Shown here piece after piece: positions 1 through 9,423 of a stretch of 48,514 nt of DNA. The notes beneath the pieces are model-generated. The model ran no database searches and was not told the origin of the DNA. It saw only the letters and a program-made list of their open reading frames with translations. Position 1 is the stretch's first letter. Every line of letters starts with the position of its first letter. Source of the DNA: Bacteroidia bacterium (GTDB taxonomy: Bacteria; Bacteroidota; Bacteroidia; Bacteroidales; JAPLDU01); contig JAPLDU010000025.1 of assembly GCA_026391255.1 (NCBI GenBank), forward strand, positions 1 through 48,514, read 5' to 3'. The position numbers and the translations under genes were made by a program.

Positions 1-1
1 A

Positions 2-877
2 AAGGACGAACCTGAATGTTTAGTAAAAGGAATACATCAGCCAATTATCAGCGAAGAGACCTTTTATGCTGTACAAGACGTGTTAAGTGGTAAGAAAGCA
101 AATAGAAAGATTAAAATTAATGGGAAGAAATCTGATCTTCCATTAAGGGGTTTTCTTGAATGTCCGCGTTGTGGTAAACTCTTAACCGGCAGTGCTTCTA
201 AAGGACATGGAGGCAGGTATTTTTATTATCATTGTTCTTTAGGTTGTAAAGAACGATTTCGGGCTACTCTGGCAAATGGAAAATTTGTGGAACTCCTTCG
301 GGAAATAAAACCAAGGGATGAGATAAAACCCCTGTACGAAGCAATATTGAAAGACCTGTTACTTGAATGTGAAACCGGAAGGAAAGAAGACGTGAAGTCT
401 GCAGATTCAGAAATAAAAAAGATACAGACAAGGCTGGAGAGCTTACAGGATAAGCTGGCTGATAATCAAATCGGTGTCGGTGATTACACAGCCATGAAGC
501 GACGGTATGATACAAAATTGAAAGAATTGAATGAAAGAAAAAAAGAGTTGGTATATATGAGTAAGGAGGTTTATGAACAATTAATCTTCAGTTTTTCTTT
601 CCTTAAAGATTTACCGTGTTTTTTTGCAGAAGCCACAGTAGACGTGCAACAGCGGATAATAGGTTCGATTTTTCCGGAAAGATTACAATTTTTTGAAAAT
701 AATTATCGAACCCAAAGATTGAATTCGGTAGTTGAGCTGATCACTAATATTAACAAGCCTTTCGGAAATAATAAAAACGGACAGTTCAGTAAAAAAACCG
801 AAAAGTCCGCTCAGGTGATCCAGGCAGGAATCGAACCTGCGACCCACAGCTTAGAAGGCTGTTGCTCTATCCCCTGA
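2..877 (+). CDS. Serine recombinase family protein, C-terminal part (5' end outside window)
   Basis: The frame is open from base 2, so the gene is truncated by the window edge; the GTG at 80 is only an internal codon. The visible part begins with the end of a recombinase domain (KGIHQPIISEETFYAVQ). A zinc beta-ribbon follows (CPRCGKLLTGSAS, then YHCSLGCKERF), and then a long charged helical coiled-coil region, the usual C-terminal order in large serine recombinases. The catalytic N-terminal domain is not visible, so activity cannot be judged. Such proteins integrate and excise mobile elements or invert DNA. The frame stops only at 875-877, inside the tRNA-Arg gene on the opposite strand, so the last ~20 residues are encoded by tRNA complement and may be a junction product rather than native sequence. 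The family call is firm; the true C-terminus is not. Confidence 0.85.
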   Translation, partial: KDEPECLVKGIHQPIISEETFYAVQDVLSGKKANRKIKINGKKSDLPLRGFLECPRCGKLLTGSASKGHGGRYFYYHCSLGCKERFRATLANGKFVELLREIKPRDEIKPLYEAILKDLLLECETGRKEDVKSADSEIKKIQTRLESLQDKLADNQIGVGDYTAMKRRYDTKLKELNERKKELVYMSKEVYEQLIFSFSFLKDLPCFFAEATVDVQQRIIGSIFPERLQFFENNYRTQRLNSVVELITNINKPFGNNKNGQFSKKTEKSAQVIQAGIEPATHSLEGCCSIP

Positions 878-888
878 GCTACTGGACC
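816..888 (-). tRNA. tRNA-Arg (anticodon TCT)
   Basis: Read on the minus strand this folds as a complete 73-nt cloverleaf. The acceptor stem is GGTCCAG/CTGGATC with one G-T pair, the D-arm stem is GCTC/GAGC, and the anticodon stem is ACAGC/GCTGT. The loop CTTCTAA gives anticodon TCT. The T arm is GCAGG-TTCGAAT-CCTGC and the discriminator base is A. CCA is not encoded. The 3' half overlaps the end of the recombinase reading frame on the other strand. Confidence 0.95.
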
Positions 889-1014
889 TCTTTTCGAGCT
901 GCAAAGGTAACAGTTTCGTGAATAATTACAAGTGGCGTTAAGTGACTGTGTGACGAAGAGACTATTTACTATTCACTATTCACTCCACCTCAGGCGGATC
1001 ACCGTTTCACTTCA

Positions 1015-1836
1015 TTACAGATCCACAATCGTGGTTAATTTCAGGTCATTCAGAATCAAATTGACTATGTTGATCCGTGCCTGCGCGAAGTCGATGTTAT
1101 TTTTATCAGTTGACTGTATGCAATTAGCAAAATAATATACATTATCACTGGTCTCAATATAACCGACATACCATCCAATTTCTTTGTTTTCCTGTTCAGC
1201 CATGCCCGTCTTTGCCCTCATAATATAACCAAGAGTGTCTTTTGAGATCATGATCTTTTTTACAATATCCATTGTCCGTTGTGAAAAAGGGAGTTTATTA
1301 AGGTGTAAGCGAATCAAAAAGTCAATTTGCTGTGACGGGGTAATACGAAGTCCGCCTGATAACCAGAATTTGTCTGTTCCGCCTGTTGTATCAGCATTAC
1401 CATAATTTACCCTGTCAAGCCAGTATTTCATCTTTTGTCCTCCTACCCTTCTTGCAAGCTCCTGGTAATACCAAACGGTGGAATTTTTAAAAGCTGTTTT
1501 TAAATCCTGGTCATGGTTCCATGCCGGATTTTGCCTTATTACACCATCCCAATGAATTATAAAATTCTCATCTTTAATAATTCCGGTTTCCAAACCTATT
1601 AAAGAATTACAGATTTTAAAGGTTGAAGCAGGAATGAAGGGCTTTTTGAACTGTGACTGATTACAAAAAATAAACTTGTTATTATTCTGATCATAAAGTA
1701 CAAATGAACCTTCCACTTTATACCGGTCGTAATACTTTTTAAAATCATCCCGGAATTCAGTCCGCTGTTTGTGTTTGCATGCCGTACAACTTAATATTAA
1801 CAATATGCAAAAAAAGAAAGCTCGTGAAAATGTCAT
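1015..1836 (-). CDS. Class D (OXA-type) beta-lactamase, lipoprotein
   Basis: This gene encodes a serine beta-lactamase of class D, which hydrolyses beta-lactams through an acyl-enzyme using a carbamylated lysine. All family motifs are present (numbering from the ATG at 1836): STFK at 71-74 with nucleophile Ser71 and Lys74, S-T-V at 119-121, YGN at 145-147, KTG at 209-211, and the WYVGY segment from Trp222. The N-terminus is a hydrophobic signal with cysteines at 17 and 20 (ILSCTAC), suggesting a lipoprotein anchored in the periplasm. The frame could extend 8 codons upstream to a TTG at 1860, but the ATG is the better start and gives 273 residues, the usual OXA length. It stands alone on the minus strand, with no regulator or mobile element beside it. 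The motif spacing fits a working enzyme; the substrate range is unknown. Confidence 0.93.
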   Translation of the reverse strand: MTFSRAFFFCILLILSCTACKHKQRTEFRDDFKKYYDRYKVEGSFVLYDQNNNKFIFCNQSQFKKPFIPASTFKICNSLIGLETGIIKDENFIIHWDGVIRQNPAWNHDQDLKTAFKNSTVWYYQELARRVGGQKMKYWLDRVNYGNADTTGGTDKFWLSGGLRITPSQQIDFLIRLHLNKLPFSQRTMDIVKKIMISKDTLGYIMRAKTGMAEQENKEIGWYVGYIETSDNVYYFANCIQSTDKNNIDFAQARINIVNLILNDLKLTTIVDL

Positions 1837-1980
1837 AATAGATTTTGTGTAATAATTCAATGTTTATTTATTATCTAATACAAATTGAACGCGGATGACG
1901 CTGATTGTTATGATTATTTAAGATTTAGTGTTTGTCAATAAATTTTTATTTTTTTTATTTAGGTAATACCATGTGTTTTC

Positions 1981-4900
1981 TCATTTACGAATAACACCGG
2001 CCCATTTGAGGACCTTCTCGCCAGCACCGTCTGCCTTGATATGAATGATATATACTCCGCCTGCTATTTTCCTGCCAGCCAGATTATTTAAATTCCAATC
2101 CTGGTAGCTGAGCGCGTTATTCTTCTTTATCCTGTTTATCAGAGCGCCATTGATACTGTAAACTGAAATAGTACATTTTGTCGGTAGGTTTATGATTTTG
2201 ACAATATTATCAAACTCGCTTGTTTCATATTCGGAATAACCGAAATAAGGGTTAGGAACAATGGTGACAGAATCGAGTGCGGAATATAACTGACCGTTTG
2301 CAGGCTGCTGGTAAGCAATTCCTTTGGTAGTGAACCAGTAACGGGGAAAATTCAGCTTAACTGTATTACCATAAGTATCCTGAGTCAAAACATCATAATC
2401 ACTATTATAAGTCACAGTATTGGAAATTGGATTTGACATCCGAAGGCGAATCCTGACATCGCTTTTTTGCAATGAAGCATCAAAACCAGTACCTGTGTAT
2501 GCCGGGTTCAATAAAGGTATGCAAACCCACATGACATTTCTGTAAACATTCATTTTGAAATGTTTTTCATTCACAGTTCCACTATGACTGAATCGTGTTA
2601 ACCTGTTATGAATATACCAACCCCCGTCATATCCCGGCATATAAGGAAATTGGGAACTCAGGCTGTCTATAGGTTCAAAGTTGTGACCCATGATATAGAC
2701 ATAATGCTTACCCCCGAAAAGCGCTTCCTGGAAATTAGAGAAGATATCTGCTGTAGGGTTCCATTTCATGTCCCGTCCATTACATGAAGGAAGCTGAGAA
2801 GCTTCACCGAATATAATATTCAGGCGTTCGCCGGATTCAACATTAATGGCATATCCGGGGAACCATCCCATTCCTTTATCGGAAATATAATTGGCAGCAT
2901 TAATATCGCTACCCGATCCTGAACCGGGAGCAGCAGGATTGCCTTCCTTATCAACCGAAGGAGAACGTCTGAGGTCGAATTTATAAGCTCCACCCACAAC
3001 CTGAAATCCGGGAATCGGATCTCCTGAATTGTTGGTATCGTTTTCGCTTGTTTCTACCACGCAAGACCTTGTCCATTTTGATTTATCGGAAGTGATGATC
3101 AGGTCAACACTGGCAAGCCGTTCAGCACTAAAATCCATAAGCTCCTGGCAACCCGTTGAATCATAAGCAGGGCCGTCAATGTAATGTGAAACCAATTTGT
3201 ATGGGGCAAATGTACCAGATAATATGGACTCAAAAACCTGGTTCTCATCATATTGGCTGGTCGAAGTGGTAATATAATAATCGTTATAATTTTTAATATT
3301 CGGATCGTTCCTGGTACCGGAACGTATCCAGTTTTGTGCATCAGCATTATCTCCATCCTGTAAAAATGAAAGCCATTTGTTTGTGCTATCGGAATATTCA
3401 ATGCCAGCCGACAGGAACCCCAGGCTATCACTGACCTGGCCGTTAGGGAACTTTACTATTTCAGCCGTTACCGACAGTCCCCATTCCGGGAAAATCTCTT
3501 CTGTACCTGAACTGATCCATGATTCCGACCAAACAGTATCAGGAGCAGAATGGTAAACAGTCAGGCTTTTGGGATCATGCAGTCCTGTTGTTCCGTATCC
3601 TCCTGAATGACCGGTACTATTCTGATGTTCATTATTAACAGCAATAGGATACCTGACAACATAAAATTTAGCATCGTAAATATTATGTGAATACTGGTTA
3701 TAATTTACAGAGCAGAATTGAACCATATAATTACCTTCCGGCAGGTTCAATGGATCAATCACTTTTACCCTGATCGGGCCCCAGCCACTCTTATATACAG
3801 GCGCTACTGCCTTCCATGGTGAACCAGACATGATTTCGCTTATCGTTGCGTCAGTAAGCTCCAGTATATTCCTTGCCCCGCTCATTCCGTGAACCTGTGT
3901 GATTTCCGGTTCCTGTCCGTATGAAGCATGGTTGTTTTGATTTCCCGAGGAGTGAGGCATCGCCATAAAGACCTTCAGAGGTCCGCTCACAGACCTCTTT
4001 CCGACAAGGTAGGGCGTTTTCTGACCATTGTATGACCAGGGATCAAGATTGTTGTAAGTCTGATAATTGTTATAGGCATAGGCAACCGGCATGTAATAAT
4101 ACTTCCGGTAATTAGCCAGTCTGCCACCGGAAAACATATCATTTTTAACTGAAAATGAATGACTGATGCCTTTATTGGCGCCTTCCACTTTTATCGTGGG
4201 AACAATCGTTTTCAGATCAGACGACCATTCATAATTAATGATCCTGCTGACCCCGTTTTTGATGTCACACTGGAATGCAAGCCTTGCATAATCAGTGTTC
4301 CAGAGGTCATCAATTCCAATGGTCGAATCTTTAATCTGGAAAACCTGGTAACCTTCAAAACGGTAATATTTATTCACTGAATCAACTGTTCCGTTAAAAT
4401 CAGTATCCACATTCACAATAGTATAATCCTGTTCGTGATAACTTTCCAGGTAATTATTGGATGCAGGGATATTATAAATATTAAATGCCAGTTCTTTATT
4501 CAATCCGATGATCTTCAGTTCCGGTGCATCAGGGCCTGTTATGTTTTTCATACAATGATCGAAAAGTTTCTGCACCTTATCATCGTCAGATTTCAGGACT
4601 TCCACCGAAGTAAAGTTATCTCCTGTCATGGCCCTGGACCAGATTGCCCCTATCAGGAAATCGTTTACCTGGCCGGGTTCAAAAGTAAACGGGCCGGTTG
4701 ATGTGACGAATCTGCGGTCACCCGGAGGATTGTGTAAAGTGATCTCGGACCAGGGTGGCTGCGGTAGGCCGCCGGTTCCCCATCCGCAAGGATCAGAATC
4801 TCCCGGGAACATAAAAGCTGAAATAATATTCGTCGAGTCGGGATTGGAATAATAGCCATATCCACCGTAGAACAAGGGAGTGCCGTCAATCCACAATCCT

Positions 4901-6192
4901 TTCAGGTAATTATAATACTGGTAATCTTCCTGCGGGTCGCACATACTACCGGAAGAGCAATTATTGAAATATTTGAAATGAGTCATGCCCCAGCGTTCAT
5001 TATCCACAATTCCATCACCAAATCCCTGGCCGTCTATATTGCCGTTCATAATGTTTCCATCACAGTTCAGGTGGCCGGTAAGTGTATCCCAACTGGAAGG
5101 GTTGTCCTGGTAATCTGCATCCTGGTAAGGGCCAAGCAGAAAATCAATCCCAACGGCGGGTGGAGGAGGTTCAGGACCTCCATAGGCATAGGGCTGACCA
5201 GAACCATCAATGGCTTTCCCATTATACAAATAGCCAAGTCCGCGGCTGACATCACATCCCACGTAATCATCAAAGGGATAGCCCAGGTCAGCATCCGTCC
5301 AAAAGCCAAGGTATGTGGATGAATATGCAATATTTGAACGGTTGATCATCTGGTATTGATAAAATGTGCAATTATTCAGCACATCGCTGCTCACATAGGC
5401 AAAAGCCTGTGCCCTGAATTCCAATCTCATGGCATCGCCGGTGGGATCAGTATGAATATTCCCATTATCGTTGAACACCCACCATAATGTCTGGTCACCT
5501 TCAAGTATCACTTTGTGATTTTCACGGGTCGTTTTGCATAAGACTTCATTATTAAAATCATAATCGGGATAATCTCCTTTCTGTGGATTATATACACCGT
5601 CGCCGTCCGCATCGTAAAACGGGGCCAGGAACTGGTCGTAACCTGCCGCAGCATCACCATTGCCCGGCCAGTGAAGAATTGCATCCGGGATGATATATCC
5701 GGCATATTTGGTCTTCCTGACATCCGCACTTGACTTGAACCAGTCACGAAAAGTGACAACGTCCGACTTGTTGATCTTAAATACCTTATCATATTTAAGG
5801 CATTCCTCACCGGTTGTTGAACCTTGCAGCGGACCATTGGTAATTAAGGGGCCTGTCCAGTAATCAGTGCCTTTTTCCCTAAACCTGATGGCACAAAGAT
5901 GCAACTGTTCATTGGCATCCTGTCCACCCATCCATATTCCTCCACAAAATAAAGAGGTTTTACCTGAACCTGCCGGAACTTCATATTCTGATTTTCCTTT
6001 CAGGTCCCACCACATGTCACCGCCGGACTGTATCAATGCCCTGACATTGTTGATGTCGAGCTCGGCAGATGAAGCGGGAATAATGCAACCTTCAGTAATT
6101 GACTTTGTTGATTTATGCTCCTGTGAAAATGCATAACAGTGAAAAAAACAGGGAAGAAATAAGACTATTAAGAATTGTCCTGCTGTTTTCAT
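1981..6192 (-). CDS. Large T9SS type A sorting-domain secreted protein
   Basis: A 1403-residue exported protein. Residues 1-24 form a clear signal peptide ending in AFSQ. The body is rich in Asp, Gly, Tyr and Trp, and I do not recognise an enzyme domain in it. A DADGDG calcium-loop-like motif lies at 194-199, within a segment (FYDADGDGVYNPQKGDYP) that recurs in Bacteroidota surface proteins. The last ~80 residues match a T9SS type A C-terminal domain: a VPNPY start, strands around TISVYSINGALI, and the ending GGVYIIHIKADG...KVLKWAGVIRK. It should be moved across the outer membrane by the type IX system and its tail removed or anchored. It is transcribed alone; the spacer before its start (6193-6361) holds a copy of a dispersed repeat. 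The substrate or ligand is unknown. Confidence 0.85.
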   Translation of the reverse strand: MKTAGQFLIVLFLPCFFHCYAFSQEHKSTKSITEGCIIPASSAELDINNVRALIQSGGDMWWDLKGKSEYEVPAGSGKTSLFCGGIWMGGQDANEQLHLCAIRFREKGTDYWTGPLITNGPLQGSTTGEECLKYDKVFKINKSDVVTFRDWFKSSADVRKTKYAGYIIPDAILHWPGNGDAAAGYDQFLAPFYDADGDGVYNPQKGDYPDYDFNNEVLCKTTRENHKVILEGDQTLWWVFNDNGNIHTDPTGDAMRLEFRAQAFAYVSSDVLNNCTFYQYQMINRSNIAYSSTYLGFWTDADLGYPFDDYVGCDVSRGLGYLYNGKAIDGSGQPYAYGGPEPPPPAVGIDFLLGPYQDADYQDNPSSWDTLTGHLNCDGNIMNGNIDGQGFGDGIVDNERWGMTHFKYFNNCSSGSMCDPQEDYQYYNYLKGLWIDGTPLFYGGYGYYSNPDSTNIISAFMFPGDSDPCGWGTGGLPQPPWSEITLHNPPGDRRFVTSTGPFTFEPGQVNDFLIGAIWSRAMTGDNFTSVEVLKSDDDKVQKLFDHCMKNITGPDAPELKIIGLNKELAFNIYNIPASNNYLESYHEQDYTIVNVDTDFNGTVDSVNKYYRFEGYQVFQIKDSTIGIDDLWNTDYARLAFQCDIKNGVSRIINYEWSSDLKTIVPTIKVEGANKGISHSFSVKNDMFSGGRLANYRKYYYMPVAYAYNNYQTYNNLDPWSYNGQKTPYLVGKRSVSGPLKVFMAMPHSSGNQNNHASYGQEPEITQVHGMSGARNILELTDATISEIMSGSPWKAVAPVYKSGWGPIRVKVIDPLNLPEGNYMVQFCSVNYNQYSHNIYDAKFYVVRYPIAVNNEHQNSTGHSGGYGTTGLHDPKSLTVYHSAPDTVWSESWISSGTEEIFPEWGLSVTAEIVKFPNGQVSDSLGFLSAGIEYSDSTNKWLSFLQDGDNADAQNWIRSGTRNDPNIKNYNDYYITTSTSQYDENQVFESILSGTFAPYKLVSHYIDGPAYDSTGCQELMDFSAERLASVDLIITSDKSKWTRSCVVETSENDTNNSGDPIPGFQVVGGAYKFDLRRSPSVDKEGNPAAPGSGSGSDINAANYISDKGMGWFPGYAINVESGERLNIIFGEASQLPSCNGRDMKWNPTADIFSNFQEALFGGKHYVYIMGHNFEPIDSLSSQFPYMPGYDGGWYIHNRLTRFSHSGTVNEKHFKMNVYRNVMWVCIPLLNPAYTGTGFDASLQKSDVRIRLRMSNPISNTVTYNSDYDVLTQDTYGNTVKLNFPRYWFTTKGIAYQQPANGQLYSALDSVTIVPNPYFGYSEYETSEFDNIVKIINLPTKCTISVYSINGALINRIKKNNALSYQDWNLNNLAGRKIAGGVYIIHIKADGAGEKVLKWAGVIRK

Positions 6193-6361
6193 ATTCTTAT
6201 ATTTATAAATCAGATGTAAATATAAGAAATTTTCAGACAGTTTGTACTACATTTTTGTAATAATTGAAAACAAATTATTATATAATCTCTCTGCAGTCAG
6301 AAATAAAACGCTGATGACGCTGATTGTTATGATTATGTATGATATTCGTCAATAATCCGTG

Positions 6362-7546
6362 TTATGCTGAATTAATAACTGCGGTTTTGTTACCCAGAAT
6401 TCTGAGCATGCTGGCGTGTTTGCGGATTGCCCTGAAAAAATTAGTCTCAACATGATATGGAAGGTCGTACTTCAGGGCTGTGCTTTTCACGATATTTGAA
6501 ATGTTCCTGTAATGAATATGACAAATATTTGGAAATAAATGATGTTCCACCTGGTAATTCAATCCTCCCACCCACCAGAAAAACACACGGCTTTTTGGTG
6601 AATAATCTGTGGTAGTTAAAAGTTGGTGGATAGCCCAGTTATTTTCCATATTACCCTGTTCGTCGGGCAATGGGTATTCTGAGCCTGGCATTACGTGTGC
6701 TGACTGAAAAATGACGGATAATATCAGGCTGCTCGTAAAATGCATAGCGAGGAACGACAATAAGATCCATGACCATGAAACTGGCAGCAATATCATGGGA
6801 ATTACCAAGAAAATCATATAGTATAATATTTTTGACAGGATAAGATTAAACTTTAAACGTCTGAAGGATTGATGTCTGTCCAAATTCGCTCCTTTTCTTT
6901 GATACAAGTACAGCTTCCGGAAATCTTTAATGGTTATCCATGATAATGTCAGTAAACCATAAAAAAACCATGCATACAGATATTGATATTTATGGATCTT
7001 ATGCAATGGTTTATGAGGTGAAAACCTGAGAAAACCAATAGGGTCAATATCTTCATCCTGACCGTCAATATTGGTAAATCCATGATGAAGGGTATTATGC
7101 TGATATTGCCAGGTAGGAGGGAAACCACCCAGAAAATATAATGAATAAGCAAGTAATTTATTTATTTTCCGGCTTTTTGAATAAGTCCCGTGATTGGCAT
7201 CATGCATAAGCACCATACCGACACCAGCCATACCAATTCCCATCAAAATCCAGTTTAAAAAAATCCAGGTAAGTGATTCAATTACGCCTGACATCATCAA
7301 AATATAAGGTGTCAGGTAAACAGAGACCATAATAACTGACTTTACCGCCATGCCTGCATTTCCATATTTTGAGATATTGTTCGTTTCGAAATACAATTCC
7401 ACCCTCTTGCGTAATTCATTGATGAAATCAGGTTTCTTTTGTACGGGGAATTTAATTTTGTATTTTATTCCGCTTACCCTTTTGTTCATATCTTCAAGAG
7501 TCTTTAATCCTGAAGGCACATCTGTACTATTTATAATAAATGTCAT
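6362..7546 (-). CDS. Membrane fatty acid desaturase (acyl-CoA/acyl-lipid type)
   Basis: A 394-residue di-iron membrane desaturase that introduces a double bond into a fatty acyl chain, using O2 and an electron donor. The three histidine boxes are intact: HDANH at 115-119, HNTLHH at 150-155, and QVEHH at 332-336. The QxxHH third box is typical of the front-end/linoleoyl-CoA desaturase-like branch, but no fused cytochrome b5 domain is present, so a separate ferredoxin or cytochrome must supply electrons. Hydrophobic segments near 68-115, 190-207 and 236-285 fit the usual four-helix topology. The start lies 12 bp after the stop of the radical SAM gene, which implies cotranscription. Regioselectivity cannot be read from the sequence. 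Confidence 0.9.
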   Translation of the reverse strand: MTFIINSTDVPSGLKTLEDMNKRVSGIKYKIKFPVQKKPDFINELRKRVELYFETNNISKYGNAGMAVKSVIMVSVYLTPYILMMSGVIESLTWIFLNWILMGIGMAGVGMVLMHDANHGTYSKSRKINKLLAYSLYFLGGFPPTWQYQHNTLHHGFTNIDGQDEDIDPIGFLRFSPHKPLHKIHKYQYLYAWFFYGLLTLSWITIKDFRKLYLYQRKGANLDRHQSFRRLKFNLILSKILYYMIFLVIPMILLPVSWSWILLSFLAMHFTSSLILSVIFQSAHVMPGSEYPLPDEQGNMENNWAIHQLLTTTDYSPKSRVFFWWVGGLNYQVEHHLFPNICHIHYRNISNIVKSTALKYDLPYHVETNFFRAIRKHASMLRILGNKTAVINSA

Positions 7547-7558
7547 TCTGTTCAGAAA

Positions 7559-9055
7559 TTAATATATATTATTCCCCCGTATTCCAAATACTGTTCTGAA
7601 ATGATAACCGTACACTGCGAAGGTCATTGCATCGGTAAATGAGCCGGGGCGTCTCAGAATCGTCCATATTAGAAATTTCCAGTATTCGCGTCTTCCTTTG
7701 TTTGCAATACCAATAATGATTATTATTTTGATAAATGATAAAACTTGTGAAAATTCAATTTTCTCATGTCTGATCTGTTTATTCCTGTAATTTAATAAAA
7801 ACCGGCGTATTCTTTTATAATATGGTTTTGTGGTATAAATATTCTGAATGATTGTTTTATAACCCTTCAGCAGTTCCTGGGAATTCATTTTGGGAATAAA
7901 GTTCATGGAAAAATCAGTATTGTCACCGGTTGCATCATCCATTAACCTGTTTTCTGACTCAAGCCGCTGATAAAGCCGGGTATTTTTGGGCGCATTTAAC
8001 AACCCGACCATGGCAGAGACAATTCCGCTTTGTTGAATAAAATCAATTTGTCGTTGAAAAACGTTTGATGAATCGCTGTCGAAACCTACGATAAACCCGC
8101 CTGATACTTGTATCCCGGCCTTTTGTATCTTGATTACACTTTGTAACAGGTCCCTGTTTTTGTTCTGAACCTTGTTACAATCCTGAAGAGATTCCTCCAC
8201 AGGCGTCTCAATACCAATAAAAGTGGAGATAAATCCTGCATTAATCATCATTGACATTAATTCCTCATCATCCGCAATATTAATAGAGGTCTGGGTATTA
8301 AAGACAAAGGGGTAATCGTGAATTTGCATCCATTCTGTCATGGCCGGAAGAAGGTTGTCTTTTATTTCTTTTTTGTTCCCGATAAAATTATCGTCAACAA
8401 TAAACACTGGTCCTCGCCAATTAAGCTGATAAAGAGTATCAAGCTCGTTTAATATTTGTGTTGTATTTTTCATCCTGACTTTGTGGCCCAAAAGTGAGGT
8501 TATTTCGCAAAAATCGCATGCAAAAGGGCATCCCCTTGACACCTGAATAGTAATGGATGCATAGGTTTTCATTGACAACAAATGGTAATCGGGTACCGGG
8601 GTCAAAGTTATATCAGCATATTCACCGGTTTTGTATATTCTTTCAGGGCTATTACCGTTTTCTAAATCCTTCAGGAAAAGGGGTAAAGTAATTTCCGCTT
8701 CATTTAAAATAAAATGATCAATTTCAGGATAATCATTGAAATCCTGGGTAAAGAGAGGGCCGCCTGCCACTATTTTTTTCTTCTGCCTGACACATTCCTT
8801 AATCACCTTGTTTACAGATTCTCTTTGCACATACATGGCGCTGATAAAAACGAAATCAGCCCAGGCGATATCACTGATCAGAAGATCAGAAACATTCAGA
8901 TCCACTAATTTTTTCTGCCATGTTGCCGGAAGCATGGCCGATACGGTTATCAGACCCAGAGGAGGCACGGCAGCTTTCTTGGAAATGAAACGCATAGCAT
9001 GCCTGAAACTCCAGTACGTATCGGGATATTTAGGATATACCATTAAAATATTCAT
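7559..9055 (-). CDS. B12-binding domain radical SAM protein
   Basis: This 498-residue protein begins with a Rossmann-like cobalamin-binding region (MNILMVYPKYPDTYW, then VPPLGL at about 30). A radical SAM core follows, with the cluster motif CPFACDFC (Cys176, Cys180, Cys183), preceded by the SRG common in this class. The C-terminal ~140 residues look like the DUF4070 extension found in HpnP-like and related B12 radical SAM enzymes. Members typically methylate unactivated carbons or rearrange lipids and natural products. It sits 12 bp upstream of a fatty-acid desaturase on the same strand, so a lipid substrate is a reasonable inference, but hopanoid methylation is not supported because no hopanoid genes are in view. 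The start ATG at 9055 lies just after a dispersed repeat. Confidence 0.88.
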   Translation of the reverse strand: MNILMVYPKYPDTYWSFRHAMRFISKKAAVPPLGLITVSAMLPATWQKKLVDLNVSDLLISDIAWADFVFISAMYVQRESVNKVIKECVRQKKKIVAGGPLFTQDFNDYPEIDHFILNEAEITLPLFLKDLENGNSPERIYKTGEYADITLTPVPDYHLLSMKTYASITIQVSRGCPFACDFCEITSLLGHKVRMKNTTQILNELDTLYQLNWRGPVFIVDDNFIGNKKEIKDNLLPAMTEWMQIHDYPFVFNTQTSINIADDEELMSMMINAGFISTFIGIETPVEESLQDCNKVQNKNRDLLQSVIKIQKAGIQVSGGFIVGFDSDSSNVFQRQIDFIQQSGIVSAMVGLLNAPKNTRLYQRLESENRLMDDATGDNTDFSMNFIPKMNSQELLKGYKTIIQNIYTTKPYYKRIRRFLLNYRNKQIRHEKIEFSQVLSFIKIIIIIGIANKGRREYWKFLIWTILRRPGSFTDAMTFAVYGYHFRTVFGIRGNNIY

Positions 9056-9066
9056 ATGAGGAAATA

Positions 9067-9291
9067 TTTAGTGTTTTTCATTAAAGTCATTCTTTTGGAT
9101 TTAAGAACAAGGATTACTCACGAACATTTTTTATTTTATAAGGTGTTCATGAGATCGCTTCGCTAAGTTTACGATTTATGATTTATGAAGTACGTGTAAT
9201 CATCTGACTTAATGATAACATCAAAAATCTAAAATCGTTAATCGATATTCGTCAATCAAGATACTGAAAATTATAGACAGAAACTATTTTA
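9067..9291. repeat. Dispersed non-coding repeat, copy 1; rest of the 9056-9423 spacer has no gene
   Basis: This stretch shares long near-identical blocks with 38933-39091: TTAGTGTTT near the left end, GATTTAAGAACAAGGAT, GTGTAATCATCTGA, TAATGATAACATCAAAAATC, and AAATCGTTAATCGATATTCG at the right. Copy 1 has about 60 extra bases in the middle. Both copies have the same orientation and lie immediately upstream of a minus-strand start codon. Shorter pieces of the same vocabulary occur at 1888-1935 and 6305-6352. No reading frame is visible. The remaining bases up to 9423 show nothing recognisable. Confidence 0.8.
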
Positions 9292-9423
9292 TGGAGCAAA
9301 GGTACATCCTCAAATACCTGAACTGATATTAAAAGGGATTAACAGGAAATAATCAGTGGCAAAAAATACAAACTGAGGGTCAGTATCAAAACAACAGGAT
9401 GGGTAGTTTTCGCCCCTGGCGAA

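Noticed and set aside
1-890. Prophage
   Set aside because: Only a recombinase C-terminus is visible; no phage structural, lysis or replication gene is present in the window.
932-1135. 67-residue plus-strand ORF after the tRNA
   Set aside because: It overlaps the 3' end of the beta-lactamase gene on the other strand and shows no protein-like pattern.
7559-9055. Hopanoid C-2 methylase HpnP
   Set aside because: The domain order is similar, but no squalene-hopene cyclase or other hopanoid gene is in view and the neighbour is a fatty-acid desaturase.
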